Below are positions 24,765 to 41,557 of a stretch of 64,000 nucleotides of DNA, one piece after another; position 1 is the first letter of the stretch, and each line of letters opens with the position of its first letter. A program made the translations under genes and the position numbers. Below the pieces are notes generated by a model. It did no database searches, had not been told where the DNA came from, and saw nothing but the letters and a program-made list of their open reading frames with translations. Source of the DNA: Syngnathus acus (Eukaryota; Chordata; Actinopteri; Syngnathiformes; Syngnathidae); NCBI RefSeq assembly GCF_901709675.1, contig NC_051098.1, positions 10,479,000-10,542,999 of the forward strand. The letters are read 5' to 3'.

Positions 24765-26442
24765 TCCTGTTGGATTGCACAGCAGGAATTCACTTATTTG
24801 TTGAAATGTGAGGAATTCAAGCAATGAAGCACAGCAAATTGAACGTTAACCAAAAAATAAACACTTCCTGTGGAGAGGTGGGGGTGACCTTGCTACCACA
24901 ACAATAGTCATATAACTTGCTTCCAAGTCTTAATTTGAGTCTTCATTCTTGTAGGTTAACCTTGACCTCTGCTGGCTAGCTGTCACCATTGTTGTTAAAA
25001 TAGAAACATTCCCCTTAACTGGTTCGACGCTCGCATGAGTGGCTCTCATTTTCCTCGCACAGTCAATGACCTCTCTGTCCTGACCGATAGATGTTTTCTC
25101 ACTTCCTACGCCCTCACAGACGAAAGGGCACAGGTCACAGAATACCCAATGACAGTCTAACCAATACATCCAGAATAATAAACAGTTGAATGAATATATA
25201 ATATTAGAAGAGGAAGGTTGTTATTGTCTTGGGCATGTGTACCTAATGTTATGATGTGATTAGAGTCTCTGCACATCATCTACCACGGCTGACAAAATGC
25301 CGCTCGGGCTTTTCCGCTTTTGAAACATTGCGTCATTCTACACAAAGTTTTCACAGGGCTTGCCCAAACATACGTCATCTTAGTAAAACACCCTCCAAAG
25401 CTCCAAGCAACAATTTAAGAGAATGATGCACACATTTGTTGGATGAGCTTGCGGGGAAACTCTGCAAAATGCAAGAGGGAAATTACTTTTTTCATGGCAC
25501 AGTTACACATCAGAAAATACATCATTTAGATTCTGCTAATATTGATATTTAATCACAATAAATAGGCAGGCATTAAGTCATGTGGGATAACTCCATAAAA
25601 AGCATGGAAAGGGACACACACATTTAGGATTTAAAGCAGCAATGCAATGCTGACCTCAACCTTTTGTTTCCCATCTGTCGTTGAATTGTTTAGTGAAGTT
25701 ACGTAGGATATTGAAATATTTACCATGGCTCTTAGTCAAAACAAAGTCAGCACTTTTGATGTCCCTGTCAGGTGTGAAACGCTTTTGTGGATGTCTGGCG
25801 GCATCTAGTGGTGAATTTGTTTTTACTCCACGCCACATATGAAATCTGTGAGCTACAGTAAAGAAAACGTTCATCACGATTACCGGCATATTTAAGAAGC
25901 CATTTGGTTTATGACAGGACTGACAAAACTGTAATTCGGGGGTTATAATTACAAACCGTGTCTGTATAAAATGAACAAGATTGAGCAATAGCTTATCATA
26001 CGCTGCACAAGAAGGCACTTTTTTTTTTAAGGCCTAGGAGTGTTCTTTATACAAATATTTATCGTAACTGCGATTTAACAGCGTTTCACAAAAGTTGGTA
26101 ATAGACTACGACTGCATGTTTCGATTTGAACTCCGCTGTAAACAAAGCAAAGTGCACTTACTCCAGCAGTGCTGCAGAAAAGTACACAAACGCACGTTTC
26201 CACCAAGGTTTTCCTCTGCAAACAAAACCATTTCTAATAATATGCCGGTAAAAAATGCTTTTTCACGAAGTGGTAATTATTAGAATATCAGTCGATAACC
26301 TGCTGGCACAAGACTGATTGAAGTCAAACTGTTAAATGAGAATGGATTGCAGTTTTAAAGTTATGAGAGGTAGGCAGACTTATTGTGTAAAGATTATTTT
26401 TGAAACCAGTATCAAGTACAAGTATCCCATATTTGGGGGGTG

Positions 26443-28739
<2,297 letters not shown>

Positions 28740-29619
28740 ATTGGGGGCCCCACCTGTAAACCGTGGGGCCTTAAACCAATCCTCTACATGGTCCAAGCAT
28801 CCGGAGAGCACCCGCTAGCACCTGCAAGCATCCCTGCAGTCTTGACACACCCCTTACAGCATTAATAGTGCCACTATCCTCTGGGATTTGTTGGCCCAGA
28901 GGTAAAGCAACTTATGTGGTTTGAACTTAAGAGGATTTAGTCGGGCCTATTTTAGGAGCCGCCAAGTTCATGTGAGTAATACGTGTGCTGTAACCTCACG
29001 TCATAGGTGGCAGGACTCAGGTGAAATTTAAGTCTTTCAATGGATTTCAAGGAATTAGTCAGACCATGTATGGGTACACCGACCAGCCACGCAATGACCA
29101 CTTGCGCAATGATCCATGTGCCTCTTTCATAGTGTCGTTCAAATAATATATGGATCAACACAATTTTTTTGATTTAATATTTTAAAGATGTTTCAACTGC
29201 AAAGTATGTTGACCTATAAGGATGTTGAATTGGTTTGAGCATGTTTTATGAACACAAGATGAAGTGGCCATGCATGTGCTGGTACTTCTACAAAAAAAAA
29301 GGTAGCGCACGGCTATGTAGAGGAATAAGGATAATTTGACCAGCTTAGTAGATGTCCTAAATAGGCCATTTAAGTCAATGTTGTGAGTGTGAATCTGGGA
29401 CAGATAAAAAAAAAAAAAAAATCCAATTATATTGGAGGATAGGACATTGCTGAATGCTTCTTTTTCTAGATTGCTCAAAACTTTCAGCCATTATTTCAGT
29501 TGTGTGGTTAGTGGGATATTCATAAATAGCATGCTAACAAGACCACGTGTTTAAAATTGGTAATATAATGCCATAAAATGCTCAAAAAAAGAGGCAGAAT
29601 TCATCAATTTACACCAACT
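28740..29619. other. Spacer between rnf7 and grk7
   Basis: This interval separates the rnf7 3' end from the grk7 start. It should hold the grk7 promoter and 5' leader. No TATA box or clear homeobox-type photoreceptor site could be placed with confidence. No other gene is seen. Confidence 0.5.
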
Positions 29620-29625
29620 TTTATT
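29620..29625 (-). terminator. rnf7: Candidate poly(A) signal of rnf7
   Basis: TTTATT on the plus strand reads AATAAA on the minus strand, 336 bases past the rnf7 stop codon. This gives a compact 3' UTR and leaves about 0.9 kb before the grk7 start. Confidence 0.5.
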
Positions 29626-29960
29626 CCTAAAAATTACAGTCACATATTTAACGTGTGGCGAACACTTCCACAAACAAAACCTGAAAAGCTAATAAATGAC
29701 CCCACACTGCAAAGTGTCACCCTCTTTCTCCTCATGACTCAGTGTCCTCGCACACCAATCGTGAGCCGTGAGTCAGAGTTTTGTGGGATCCACCTGGTTG
29801 GTTTACTGCCTGCCTCTGACACTGGGAGTACTGGAACATGCAATCAAATGGCCAAGGCGAGTTGTCGACCACGGCTCTGCACGGGGCGTCGCAATGATCA
29901 CGGCCATATCTGTGTCCACCGTAGGTGACGTCTTTGAATCACGTCGCCAAGGTGCTGGCC

Positions 29961-31384
29961 TTATTTGCCGATTCTCTGAACCACCCAGTCCTGCTGGCAG
30001 AGGGGGCAGCGATTGTTCTGCTTCACCCAAAGGGACATGCAGCAGTTGTGGAAGGAATGGTTACACTCTCCCCAAACCACTGCAAAACAGGGCAAAATGT
30101 TGTACATTGAGCTAAACAGTCAATTCAGTTCACAACAAGCAACAGTTTGGCACATACTTTTAATAGAGAAAAAAAAAAGACTTTGTGCTATCTGCACTCC
30201 CAGTTGGCCAAATGCAGCATATAAATAATAAATAATAAATAATATAAAATAAAGTCCCAATGATTGTCACACACACATCTGGGTGTGGTGAAATTTGTCC
30301 TCTGCATTTAACCCATCCCCATGTGATTTTAATCCATCCCCTGGGGGAGAGGGGAGCAGTGAGCAGCAGCGGTGCCGCGCTCGGGAATCATTTGGTGATC
30401 TAACCCCCCAATTCCAACCCTTAATGCTGAGTGCCAAGCAGGGAGGCAATGGGTCCCATTTTTATCGTCTTTGGTATGACCCGGCCGGGGTTTGAACCCA
30501 CAACCTTCCAGTCTCAGGGCGGACACTCTACCACTAGGCCACTGAGCTGGTCTACCACTGAGCTGGTCATATGTTCCACATATGATTTAATGCAATACAA
30601 ATCACAGCCTTATCATGATATAAAACAAACTGTCAAATAACTCTGAACAAATCCGGGCTTTATCTTTTTAAAGGCAGTATGATTAATTCAATTTGTGCAT
30701 TATGTATCACTGCAGTGTGCATGTGTAGCAGGGGTCCCCACTCCCCTATATGACAAGCAACTCAAACGTGGACGTCGGTTGAAATGGGCCTTATCTATCA
30801 CTAAGCTATCGTTAAGAAGAGTCTTAATTATAGTAAATTACTCAATTATTTAATTCACTGTAGTAATTTTTGCATAAATGTTACATTCTTGTGATGCGCG
30901 ATGTTCGTAAACTCCAAATGTCGTATGTCCGGAGGGTAAATCGAGGACCCCCTTGTTAGCTAAAATTGTGCTCACCCACTCACTGTATGTCATTTAGTTG
31001 AGATAACTGACAAGAGGCGAAATATTAGCGTGTGTGTTTGTTGACAACACCTTACCAACACAGTCTTCTTGTTTGTTTTCCGCCTGGCACCGGAGACAAG
31101 CATCTATAAAAGATTAAACGTAGTTATAATTACCGTAAACGACCGGCATTTCGGTGGAGAGTAGCTGGGCTAAACTAGCTAGTGTCGACACGCTCACCCA
31201 TCACTTGCACCCGGCAAATGGCACAAGTATCACATTCCACATCCCAACTCCACATAGCAACAGCATTCCACTTTTTTAGTGAAAACATCTTGTCGCCGCC
31301 CGATTTGGAGCCAGAAGTGTTGTGCGAGAGAACTATTCCGAGATCGTCACCGTCATCCATGTCTGCATCAGCTCCAAAAGCCAC
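29961..31384 (-). CDS. rnf7: RING-box protein 2 (RBX2/SAG), 3 exons
   Basis: RING-H2 subunit of cullin-RING ubiquitin ligases, chiefly pairing with CUL5; it recruits the E2 and promotes cullin neddylation. Minus-strand exons are 31384-31198, 31103-31056 and 30079-29961. They join with GT-AG sites and consistent phase into 117 residues (human 113). From [20 protein letters not shown] through the RING (Cys pairs from about residue 51, [24 protein letters not shown] at the end) it is almost identical to the human protein as I recall it. Only the acidic N terminus differs. The start at 31384 gives [11 protein letters not shown]; the internal ATG at 31360 (Met9) is an alternative. A tRNA-derived SINE sits in intron 2. 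Confidence 0.96.
30220..30550 (-). mobile_element. tRNA-derived SINE in rnf7 intron 2
   Basis: Read on the minus strand, the element starts near 30550 with a tRNA-like head. An A-box-like TGGCCTAGTGGTAGAGTG is followed by a B-box GGGTTCAAACC (complement at 30489-30499). A conserved body then ends in a microsatellite tail of AAT repeats (about 30220-30250). The body, with its TTCACCACACCCAGATGTGT segment, matches a SINE family abundant in teleosts that I recognise without being able to name it securely. A short duplication, CCACTGAGCTGG, follows the head at 30541-30566. Confidence 0.8.
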
Positions 31385-31605
31385 AGCAGTTAGCCTAGCA
31401 GGATTAGCTTAGACAACCAAAATGGACGTGAAAGGCCAACTGCCGGTGACCATTACCACAGTTAGGAGACGCGGAAGTGCAAGACAAGTGAGTCAGCGCT
31501 TACGCCATATTGGATGTGTCAGATCTGTCCGTTGCTGCTTTCTACAACGTGCAAAAAGGTAATGCTGCACATTCACACATTACACATATTTGGTGATTAG
31601 AAATG

Positions 31606-33984
31606 TTTATTGTCTTCAATATTTATAATTGTAACAAAACAACAATGTTGCTGTAAACTCTGATGCAAGCATGAGAAAAATTAAAGTTGCTTTTGGTGCA
31701 AATGTATTTCTCAAATAGTTACTATGACATACATGGCCACATTCCATTGGCTCATCCAAATTTTGAGTACCAAAATAGACATCTAGGCTGACTTAACTAT
31801 TCATATTTGTTCCAAAGTTTATTTTCAATTCAAATGGAATGAAAGCCTCCCACATAGCCTTCATAATGAGAAATTATAAATGAACTAAATGCATTATACA
31901 CTCACATCACAAACTATGACAATATTGAAAATGTTTGTCTGGGAATGTTCCACAAGCAGGAGAAGCTTTGGCAGAATGTTTATTGTACATTTGTTTAAAC
32001 TGACACAAATAGACCAAGTTTAGAAAATAAAAAAAAGTGTAAAAAAAAAAAGGGACATTTATAGAGACATTCAGAGGGAATGACCTGTGTCATGAGAAGT
32101 GAACTACATCCAACAAATAACAATGGCACATAGATATCCAGTATTTGATCAAATTACAGCAATGTGCTTTAAATGATATTTTTGATTCTGTCACAAAATG
32201 CAACTGGACCTTGTTTTGTCTCTCTAAAACACAACAGATGAGGATGTTAACTCCCATCTGGATTAATTTTTCCCGGTTCACTTGTATTACTTTTACTTTA
32301 TAAATATTGCTATGAACATGGCAAAAAAAAAAAAAAGAAAAAAAAAGCCAGTTGCTGTATTTTACCAAAAGACTGCCCTTAACAGAAAAGTGACAGGCAC
32401 ATTATTTTAATAAAACCATACTGTACCTCATGGATTTTCAGGAACATAACAGAAACATACAATTATACTAATGTGCACAAATAAAGGACACTATAGCCAC
32501 AAGATTATGGTCCCTTCTTAAAACTACAGAAGCATATTGTGCAATAATAGAGTCTGAGTTTGAAATGTTCCTGCCTCAAGAATCTGGTTACCCCTTTCAG
32601 TCTGCAAAACAATACAGCCTGCAAAAAGAGTGAACAGGGTGTTGTACCAGCTTGACATCAATAGCATAGCATAAAAAAGGGGCGCGGGACCTTACAAAAT
32701 CTTTTCTTTTTGCATTAAATATAAAAAACATGAGAAATAAATTTCCAATAGATCTACCAAAATAACAGGGAAAAAAAAAAGGTTAATTCCATATGGTCAC
32801 AATTTCAATAAAAATCCAAGTTTCATGTGATGCTTTATGAAAGGGAGCTGATATAGAGATTTCAGGCCATAAAAGATAAGGTGCCATGGCTCACTAACAC
32901 AACTGAATTAGGAGAATGCTGTATAAAAAATATATTTCACTGGCACTGATTCATTTTGAAAAATGATGTGCTTTCAAATATCCGGATTTGGTTGCTTGAT
33001 ATTTCTTTCCCTTTGTGGATTTTTTTTTTAAAATATGTTGTGGCAGTGAAGCTTCAGAAGTGTCATGAACAGATTCTTCCATTAGAGGTCTCAAGAAATG
33101 TGTACATTACACAGTTTGGATTTCCTTCATGTGTAGTCAACCTGTTGAGATACTAGTTTCGTACCAATATGAGTCACAAACAGGTTAAAAAAAATCATTT
33201 GCTGCCACAGGTCATGAAAAAAGTAATATATGATATATTATTAAAACAGATATTACACAAATATATAGATATTACATTTCTTTCCACGTTTAAAATAGTC
33301 GTATTCAAAATACATTAATTTTGTTTTCAAGTCAGAGCTATGAAATTGTCTTTGGTCAAGAAAAATATAAAATCAACCAAGCTATAAATTTTACTATACA
33401 GGGTTGAAAAGACAAAATCAGGATCATGTAACTGATCAAAATGGGGAACGCTGATACACCAAGTATCCAGTAATTAGTTTCTCATTTGGAGAAATATTAA
33501 AGTGCTTTTGCATTATTCATTCCCTCAGCATGTCATGCTAAAGAACATCCAAAGAAAGGCAGATTGGCTATTCCCTCTGTACCTTGGAAAATGTACATAT
33601 TTGTTCAGAGGTGGAAAGATGCTAAAACATCATAGTGTTTAGACGGTCCATCCTCAGAGCCATTCAACTAAAACTGAGTGAATAAAATTAAATTAGCAGC
33701 CTACTCACACAGCTGTGGACGTGAACTACGAAGGAGGCTCTTTATAAAAGAACTACGAAGCTGAGGGGGGACATGAAGACGATAACAACAAAAATGGCAG
33801 TCTGTCTGGTTCTGTGCAGAGGAATGAACAAGTTAACTTCTCGTTTTTAGGATATCAAAGCTGCAACGCTGACTGGGAGTCTAAGCTCTTCTTTTTTCCC
33901 GTTGGGCTTTCTTCACTGGGACTCCCGAAGAACATCCGACCTGTGTCACTGGTGTGATCTCGCTGGTGCAAAGGCACAGCTCGT
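31606..33984 (-). other. rasa2: Probable 3' UTR of rasa2
   Basis: AT-rich DNA between the rasa2 stop codon and the rnf7 5' end, with no coding signal. Candidate minus-strand AATAAA signals lie at 31979-31984 and 31606-31611. If the distal one is used, the 3' UTR is about 2.4 kb and ends only about 200 bases before the rnf7 start codon. Several A-rich runs and AT-rich elements are present, but no specific regulatory site is claimed. Confidence 0.45.
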
Positions 33985-36900
33985 CTAGGAGGTTTTTCCC
34001 ACTATCGGGTTGTCCCTGAAAAATAAATAGCACCGTTTAATTTTTTTCTTTTCTTGAAAAGAATCAGCCAAGCGGCAAATACTCACAAACTGCCGTACTG
34101 CGCCGTAGTGTCATTTCGGATCTCGTGCTGCCGCTGAAGCTCCACCATGATGTTTCGGAGCTGTTTAAGCGTCTGAAAGGTCTCTTTAGGTTCCTGAATA
34201 GTAAACTTAGAAAATTCCTCCTGCTCTCTCTGGGGGCCCTGGTATACTGCCAAACTGGCACACGCATCTAAGAAGAGTACATACAATGTTGCGTAATCCA
34301 CTTTTAAAAGGCGATCATACATTTTTATTGAGAATAAATAACTTGAAGGTATCTCCAGGAAGACTACATTTGATTTGTATAGCCTTAGACACTGACCTTC
34401 CATGTTTTGCAACTTGGTGTCATTTGCAGAGAGGAGCGAGAAAATCCTTTCTGTTTCCCGATCACAGTCGATGTCCAGTTGTAGGTTGGCCTGCATGGTG
34501 CTGAAAGAGCAGAGTTAATAAAGTTGAGTAGTGCTGAGATTTGTTGAGGAGAGCGAGCCACCGATGCTTTGTGTTTGTTTTGATCTAAATGACGTAAACT
34601 AGAACATTAGATTGGTTGACTTGGTGGCACTCACATGGTGCAGGGCTTGCAGCCTGGCGAGCTGCTATTTTGGCCTTTACAGCACTGCCAAGAGCCGCCG
34701 CTGTAGTTGGACGGATGAAAAGTGGCTAAGCGGCCCTCGTTACAGCGACTGACTTGGCCCAAGACATCTAGCCACTCACAGGCTTCCACGCAATTTCCTG
34801 CCTGCACGTACAGATGCTTCTCAGCATGAACTACCTGAAACATCTGACACACCAGAAACATTTTCATTCTGAAGTCAGACTGGTGGGAAAAAAAATCTTT
34901 TTAGGGAAGAATCACTTGTTAAGTAAGAGGCTTACATTTTTACGGTTAAAGGCACTTTCGTCAAGTTTCTCCACCGCCTGGATATTTTTCACATTGATGA
35001 TACAGTCGGCTTCTTTTCCTAAGAAGCAGAACTTACTGTCAGGGGAAAATACAACAGCAGTGCTTTCGAAAAGTCACCTTTGTTTTTAGCTCTGGGCATC
35101 TGTTTACACAATTGAAGTAAAAAAAAAACCCCAAATGATCGAATACTTTTTTACCAAAATCGTTTTCCTTTCCTTTTGTTATTGACAGCAGTCAGATCTT
35201 CACACAATCTCTATAATGTATCCTATATATTTACAATCCAGCTCACTGACTTAGATTTGCTATATTTGCTCTGATTTGTTATGAGAGGCCACTAAAATTG
35301 TTAGATTGGACACCTATACTCAAGTAAAGCTTTCAGAATGAAGACTATATCGCTCTCACCTTTTTGTTTGTGGTAGGAAAGCTCGCTGTTTGTCACTCGA
35401 AGCCATCGCTTTTTGAAGTTTTTCTTGCCAAGGCGCTTTCTCCCCTGGGCCCGTTTCTGGACTTCCCTAAAGAGTCACCAGCATGCCGTTTCACTTTCAA
35501 TTCACCAATATGCTGCTTCCTTCTACTTTGAATACACTTCTAGATTCACTGGATAAGTCAACTCATGTGCAAAGTCTAGAGGTGACGTTAGAATACAATT
35601 TGATGAAATGAAAATAAAATGAGTTAAATTAAGAATGAAGCCAAAACTAGCTCCAAAATCTTTTGTCAGACTGCCTGGCTCCACAGTTCTAGAAAGAAAA
35701 CTCACCCCTCTTTCAGAACTACTGCGTCTTCCAAGCCGCTTGACTCTTTGCTGACATTGGAAGATATTTCATCGAGAAACTACAGTCAGAGAACAAAACG
35801 TAGTACTTAGACTATTAATAAGAAACAGGAGATAACTAAATAGATGTAAATTATAGAAGAAAAATACCTTTTTTACTTTTTCAATGCATTTATCTTCTTG
35901 GAATGATTTGAAGAAGTCATACATGTATGTTTCTTTGAAACTAGACTGAAGGTGGGAGAAGAAAAATATGTGATTGGGTTTTTCCTTTATTCTAAAGAAC
36001 CTCAAAGTTGCCGTAAACTTTATTGACTTTAAAGAGTTACACGTGAACGATGGTGCTTACCAATTTTTTGGACAAACTGCCCCAGCTGCCCAGAGTCTGA
36101 ATGGTTTTTGAGATGAGAGTGAGGGTTCGAGAGATGTCAGGATCCTAGAATTTAACATTTGGGTAAAAACAAAAGGTTTCTTTAGAACTTTTAGTCCACC
36201 CATTAGATGGGTCTTTTTCAGTCATGGTACTTACAGGATGATGGGAGCGGAGCTGAAAGGAGTGTGGCGAAAGAACAGCAACAGCAAAGAAGCGCAAGAA
36301 CACAAAGCTGCTCACAGCCGAGTATTGGACGTGAGGGTCAGCTGGTAAGAAACAACACAAATTTCCAAAACAAAATAATGTGATAATCATTCTAATTACA
36401 TTCATAAGGTCAACCTAATTTTGTATTTTATTTATAAATACAGTAATCTTTATGATCAAAGGTTATTTTGCTACTAGCAACCAATGTCATCAAACTACCA
36501 TGTTAATGAATTTTAGCGACACACCATGTGAAACCGAAAATCTAATTTTTGTAATTTTCTGTAATTAGATTCCGATTGGCAAATATGCACATGCCTTGCT
36601 TCCACTAGAATCATTTTGGAGTTGTTTGGAAAGGTTTTAAGAAAACAAAAGGGTATTTACCTGGAAAACGCTTACAGGCTAAGTGTCTCAGTGACCTGAA
36701 GACGGCACACATTGATGGCGGGCAGTTGGCATTAGACTGAGTGATCGACGAGAAGACTTTCTGGACATAAAATTGTAGGTTCTCCTACAGAGAGAATTTT
36801 GTTAATATACAGTATGATCGTAAGTAGACTAGCAATGTGTACTCGTGCCACACTGAAAAGTTATAATGCTTTGAGAATAGGCAATATCATTCTTTAATTT

Positions 36901-39900
36901 CATACACAACAGCTTAGGGAGGGGAATTATATGTCCTTATTATTTTACTGTTTGTCTTGCTTGCAAAAAAAATATATAAATATCCTGAATATTACAAAGT
37001 TTATTCGATAAGTAAATATCTACCTTGTTGACTTCCACATTGTCCGCTTCTTTTAGTTTATTGGGGTCAATCTCACAAGTTTTATTGGACTCACAGATCT
37101 GTGACAACAAAGAGAGCTATTTGAGACAGTTTGACAAAAATGGTCAATGTTTTTTTTTTTTTAACTACAGTGTAAAAAATTCTGCTCAGTGACAACTTCA
37201 AGTCCAACTTTGTATTCTCTTGTACCTCATCTATTACAGGCTTGAGCGTGACAGCGAGGTAAGTCTTTCCCACAATCTTCATCATGTCATCAATGCAGCG
37301 CGTTGCTAGTGAGTTACCACGGAAGATAGTGTTAGCCTCCCTGTATGGACAAAAAATGATCATCGTTTGAATTGCTTCACATTCGTTTGTTGCAAGGTTA
37401 ACAAAGTTAAAAGTTCTCACTGAGTGTTGTCCAACTCCAATGCTGCCACAGCAGAGACAAAAGGCACAAAGCGATTATGATGCAGCAGCAGTCGAACCAT
37501 GGGTAGAACGGCCTCGTATCGCTCTCTGCAAATGTCCCCCAGGATATGTGCTGATGATGCTGAGATGGGCTGAAAGGAGAGAAAACAAAGTGAAGGAGGT
37601 GACGGGCTGGATAAAGAAATTAAGCAAAAATACTATAACTGTACATAAAGTACATCAAATGGGGAACGTCAGTGTTTACAGCTGGAAATGAAGTAACTTA
37701 TTGCTCTACTTTACATTCTCCTACCTTCACATCTGGAGATTTGAGCAGCAAGTTGCAGAGTGGTATGTAACAGGCAGATGGCAGCACCGTGTCTTCAACG
37801 TAGGCCAGCTTTAACCGTAAGGATCCCAAATCATCCGATTTTGACTTGCTACCGTTCCCTTTAGGTTGAAGAAGATACCTAACACAAGCAGAGATATTTT
37901 GTTTGTAGTGATGCGTGCACAAACCAGTGTACTATCAAGCTTCGAGTAAGTAAGACAAGCACCGACAAAATAAAATATGATGATAATTGTGCCCCGGTTT
38001 CCTTACCAAGCTTTGTGTATGTGATTATTTCGCAGGATCTTGACAGGTACCCGTGTTTCCCCCAGGAACACATCTTGAGCCAGATTCTCATTATTCCACA
38101 AATCAACTCTGCAAAAATACAAGATTCAAGTACTGACGTATGATGTACAGGTGAATTACAGTATGTAAGATCTTGCTGGCATTCATCACAAAGTCACGAC
38201 CAACAAGTCAAAAACCTAAAAATTCAAAGCCTTCAAAATATTGTTTTCATTGGTGGCTTTTGGTCTTGGTTTAGAAAAGCCAATCAAATATCCATGCAAC
38301 AGTACCACTTCAAATCCATGCATGAAAGTTTACCTTTGATTTAGTCTAGTCTTACCAAGTGCTATGGGTCCATTCGAATTGAAGCCCCACATGTCCTTAA
38401 CCAGAAACCAAGGCTCTCTATCAGCACAGTACATGCTTGACGCAAATTTTCTTGTTTACTTTTTGTAATTTGCTTGAAAGGAAATATTTTGGGAGGACAC
38501 ACAAATGGAAAGATGAGATAAAAATGTACTAACTTGATTTCTAGCTTTTCAATGTCTTCTTCCTCCACTTGGAAGTGAGACTTTTTGGAGTAGCTGCTAG
38601 ACCGTGTGACCTGAAGATGAAAATGTGCTTTGCTTACAAATTCAACATATAAGTTGAAGCTTGAGTATCTGTAATGGGTTTGAAAACCTTTCAAATGTAC
38701 CTCAAAGAAGAATGTCTCTTCAAAAAGTGGGTTGCTGGTTTTCTTCTTGACCTTGGTTTTCTTTTGGTCAGACCTGAAGAGAAATGTTAAATTATTTTAA
38801 TAAGTTTGTGATTAAGACCGATATCTCATTTAACTAATATTTAGAAAAAATGTTACCTGGCAGGTCCAACGAGTGACACAGTGGCATACGGGTCACAAAT
38901 CTGCCCACTGATTAGCGGCAATCCCTGGCACTCTATTATTCTGCAGATATCATAAAGAAAATGCAGGCTTAATTGTAAGCAACTATTAACTGCTTTACGG
39001 CACAAAATAAAAACAGGCAAATGAACCTCCTTTCGCCAGCTACTTAGCTCACATCTCGCTCTACGGCTTTGGCAACTTGTGTTTGTCTTGAATCGTAGTT
39101 CTTCACTAACATTTATTTTCAATAAAATCCACTTTTATAGTTAGAAAAAGGAAACAATGTGACATTAGCAATGGTGGTTTCACAAACTAGAGAACTGTCA
39201 AGTAAGAAGTATTTAGAATCGTTGTCATAGCAGTGTTTATTTACAATTATTTTTTAAATTTAAAATGAGTGACCTAATTATGAGATCATTCTAAAAGTAT
39301 CATTATTGTACCCAGAATTTTAATAATGATAAAAAAAGAGCATGCATTCATAAAGTGGTTGGCCAATCAAGCGTGTCACTTTGCCCTTATGTAGGACTCG
39401 TGTTGCTCAGGGACTATGACTTTTCTCAAAGGTGTTTCAGGTGAAAACAAACAGACAGTGTAGGAACCCTAAACAGGATGTGGCTGCTAAGCAGGGGTCA
39501 CTGGGGAGTAAGAATGAATTCAGCCCTTCTCTAAGTAAGGCCACGCAAAAGGGAGAAGACATGCCAAGAGAAGGCCGGGTTGTTTGTGCACAATGTCCCT
39601 TGGCGCCATGACAATATTCCCTCAAGTCTCCTTTGTCTATTTCTTCATCCACCACCGCACTACTGTCTCCTGTGATCATCTTGAGTGATTAGTCACACTG
39701 TGACAGCATGACTAGCAGATGCGTGCAGTTTATGAGCTCAACCGTATTTATTTTACACCTGCTGTCATCAATGCATGTGCATTGGAGAGATGACACTGAG
39801 CAGGTGACAGTTTAACCAAACAAAGTGAGCGCGAGAGAATGACAGAGAAAATCACAGCGCTCGCAGGCTTCCTGCCTAGGCACCATCACTTCCTCTCATT

Positions 39901-41526
39901 ACCCTGTTTAACGATTGTAAAAGGGCGAGTGCAAACGATAAGTAAGGCCTAAATGAGGTTTGAGCATTACTCATTCGCATGGAAGTTTTACTCATTCTTT
40001 GAGGAGTGGTTGGCTCTGAGCAGATAGGCCTCCTATGTCATACAATGTTTAATTCAAGATATATTATAATTAGTATGTTTACGGGGTAGGACCTATGTTG
40101 TGCAGGAATGTTAGCAAAAGGGAAAAACTGTGGATCTTGCTGTTAATATTTTAATGTGGCTCCTTCAAAAAAATGCATAATTTAGTTAAAGGAGATGAAC
40201 ACAATGTATAGAACAATCATGGAATATAAAAATGACACTTATTTCGCCCAATAATTTCAAACCACACCTACAAAGATATCTGAGCAAGATCTGAAGCTAA
40301 ATACTAAAAAAAGTAATATTCAATTTTGATTGACAGATGTATTATTTTAACAATATTTTTATTGCAGTAGTTAAAAATTTACAGTAGTTTACAATGCTCT
40401 AATGCAATTGTATACCACTTCAAACTATAACCACAACAACACAATAATCACAGTGTGAAATAAATACCTCTGAAAAAAAAATACATATGAATGTCAGTAT
40501 TTTATAAAGTGGTTAAAATGTTGGAACACAAACAAAATAAGAGTGTATTGAGTGTAAATACTCACTGCGCAAGTAAATGCTGACCCACTGAGCCGTTCTC
40601 CGTGATCACTTCATTCAGTCTCATCTCGAGATGAACCTTACCCTGTTCGACAGGAGGACAAGGTGTGGCTGGTGAAAAGTTACATCAGCGAGCCATGATT
40701 CAGTGTTGGAACAGTGTACACAGTACTCGTTATTTATTTTATTTGCGTTCATGAAAAATAATGGACACAATTATTCAAATGTCACCTGACCAGGCCCAAC
40801 AGACAACAGATTGTTTAATCTTACAGCCTTCTCTAGTATTAATTAATTTAGTAACAACTGTCGTTGTTTCCTTCACTAAGTGCTTGACCTGTAACAAACA
40901 AAGCACTACCTCCTGTTTCATGTCACAGAAGGTACAGTGTGTGTGATAAGAGCCACCACAGCTGTGGATTTTGTCATCACTCACAAAGATCGGATGTGGT
41001 GAAGGCTTTCGGAAGTGCCAGAGTGCAAGAGAACAAGTTGAAAAAAAAAGAGTGAGAGATAGAGACAAACAAGACGCCCACGCACAGGTCGGCATTTAGC
41101 AACGTTTGTGAAGTTATTTTATTGCACAATCAAACTTAAGGCCCATATAATGCTAAGGACTCCGGAAGTATTCGACCAAATAAATGACAAGCCAATTAAG
41201 TCACTCACTCATAACTGCTTTTAGTGAATGTGACAGATGATTTGTCTCAAGCTGCTCCTCACGTTATTTTCATGATCAGACTTAGACTATTTGAATCTGA
41301 GCAAACACAGCAACCAGAGTTCATGTCTGAGGAGCCAAATGGGAGCAGGCATTAAAATGAGACCTTGATCATTTTCCAGTGTACCTTTGCAGTCGAGCTC
41401 GAGTGAATCAGTGAAGCAGCACATACCCAGAATAGTCTGGCGTGGGCTAATGGCAGTTTGAGTCAACACGATAGCAACAGCAGTACAGTAGTGGTGGTGT
41501 ACAGACCACAATAGCCATTTTGACAA

Positions 41527-41557
<31 letters not shown>

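Larger units (their letters stand above)
17498..26442. other. Gene-free interval upstream of grk7 3' end
   Basis: No coding exon or RNA gene was recognised. Contents seen are several TG/CA microsatellites, homopolymer A/T runs, half of a MITE near 23173, and a homeodomain/octamer/Sox-like block near 20600-20840 described under findings. The last part (about 26000-26442) must contain the grk7 3' UTR, but no clean AATAAA was found there. Confidence 0.5.

Noticed and set aside
24546-24827. Plus- and minus-strand frames with Thr-His or Cys-Val runs
   Set aside because: They arise from the (CA)n microsatellite.
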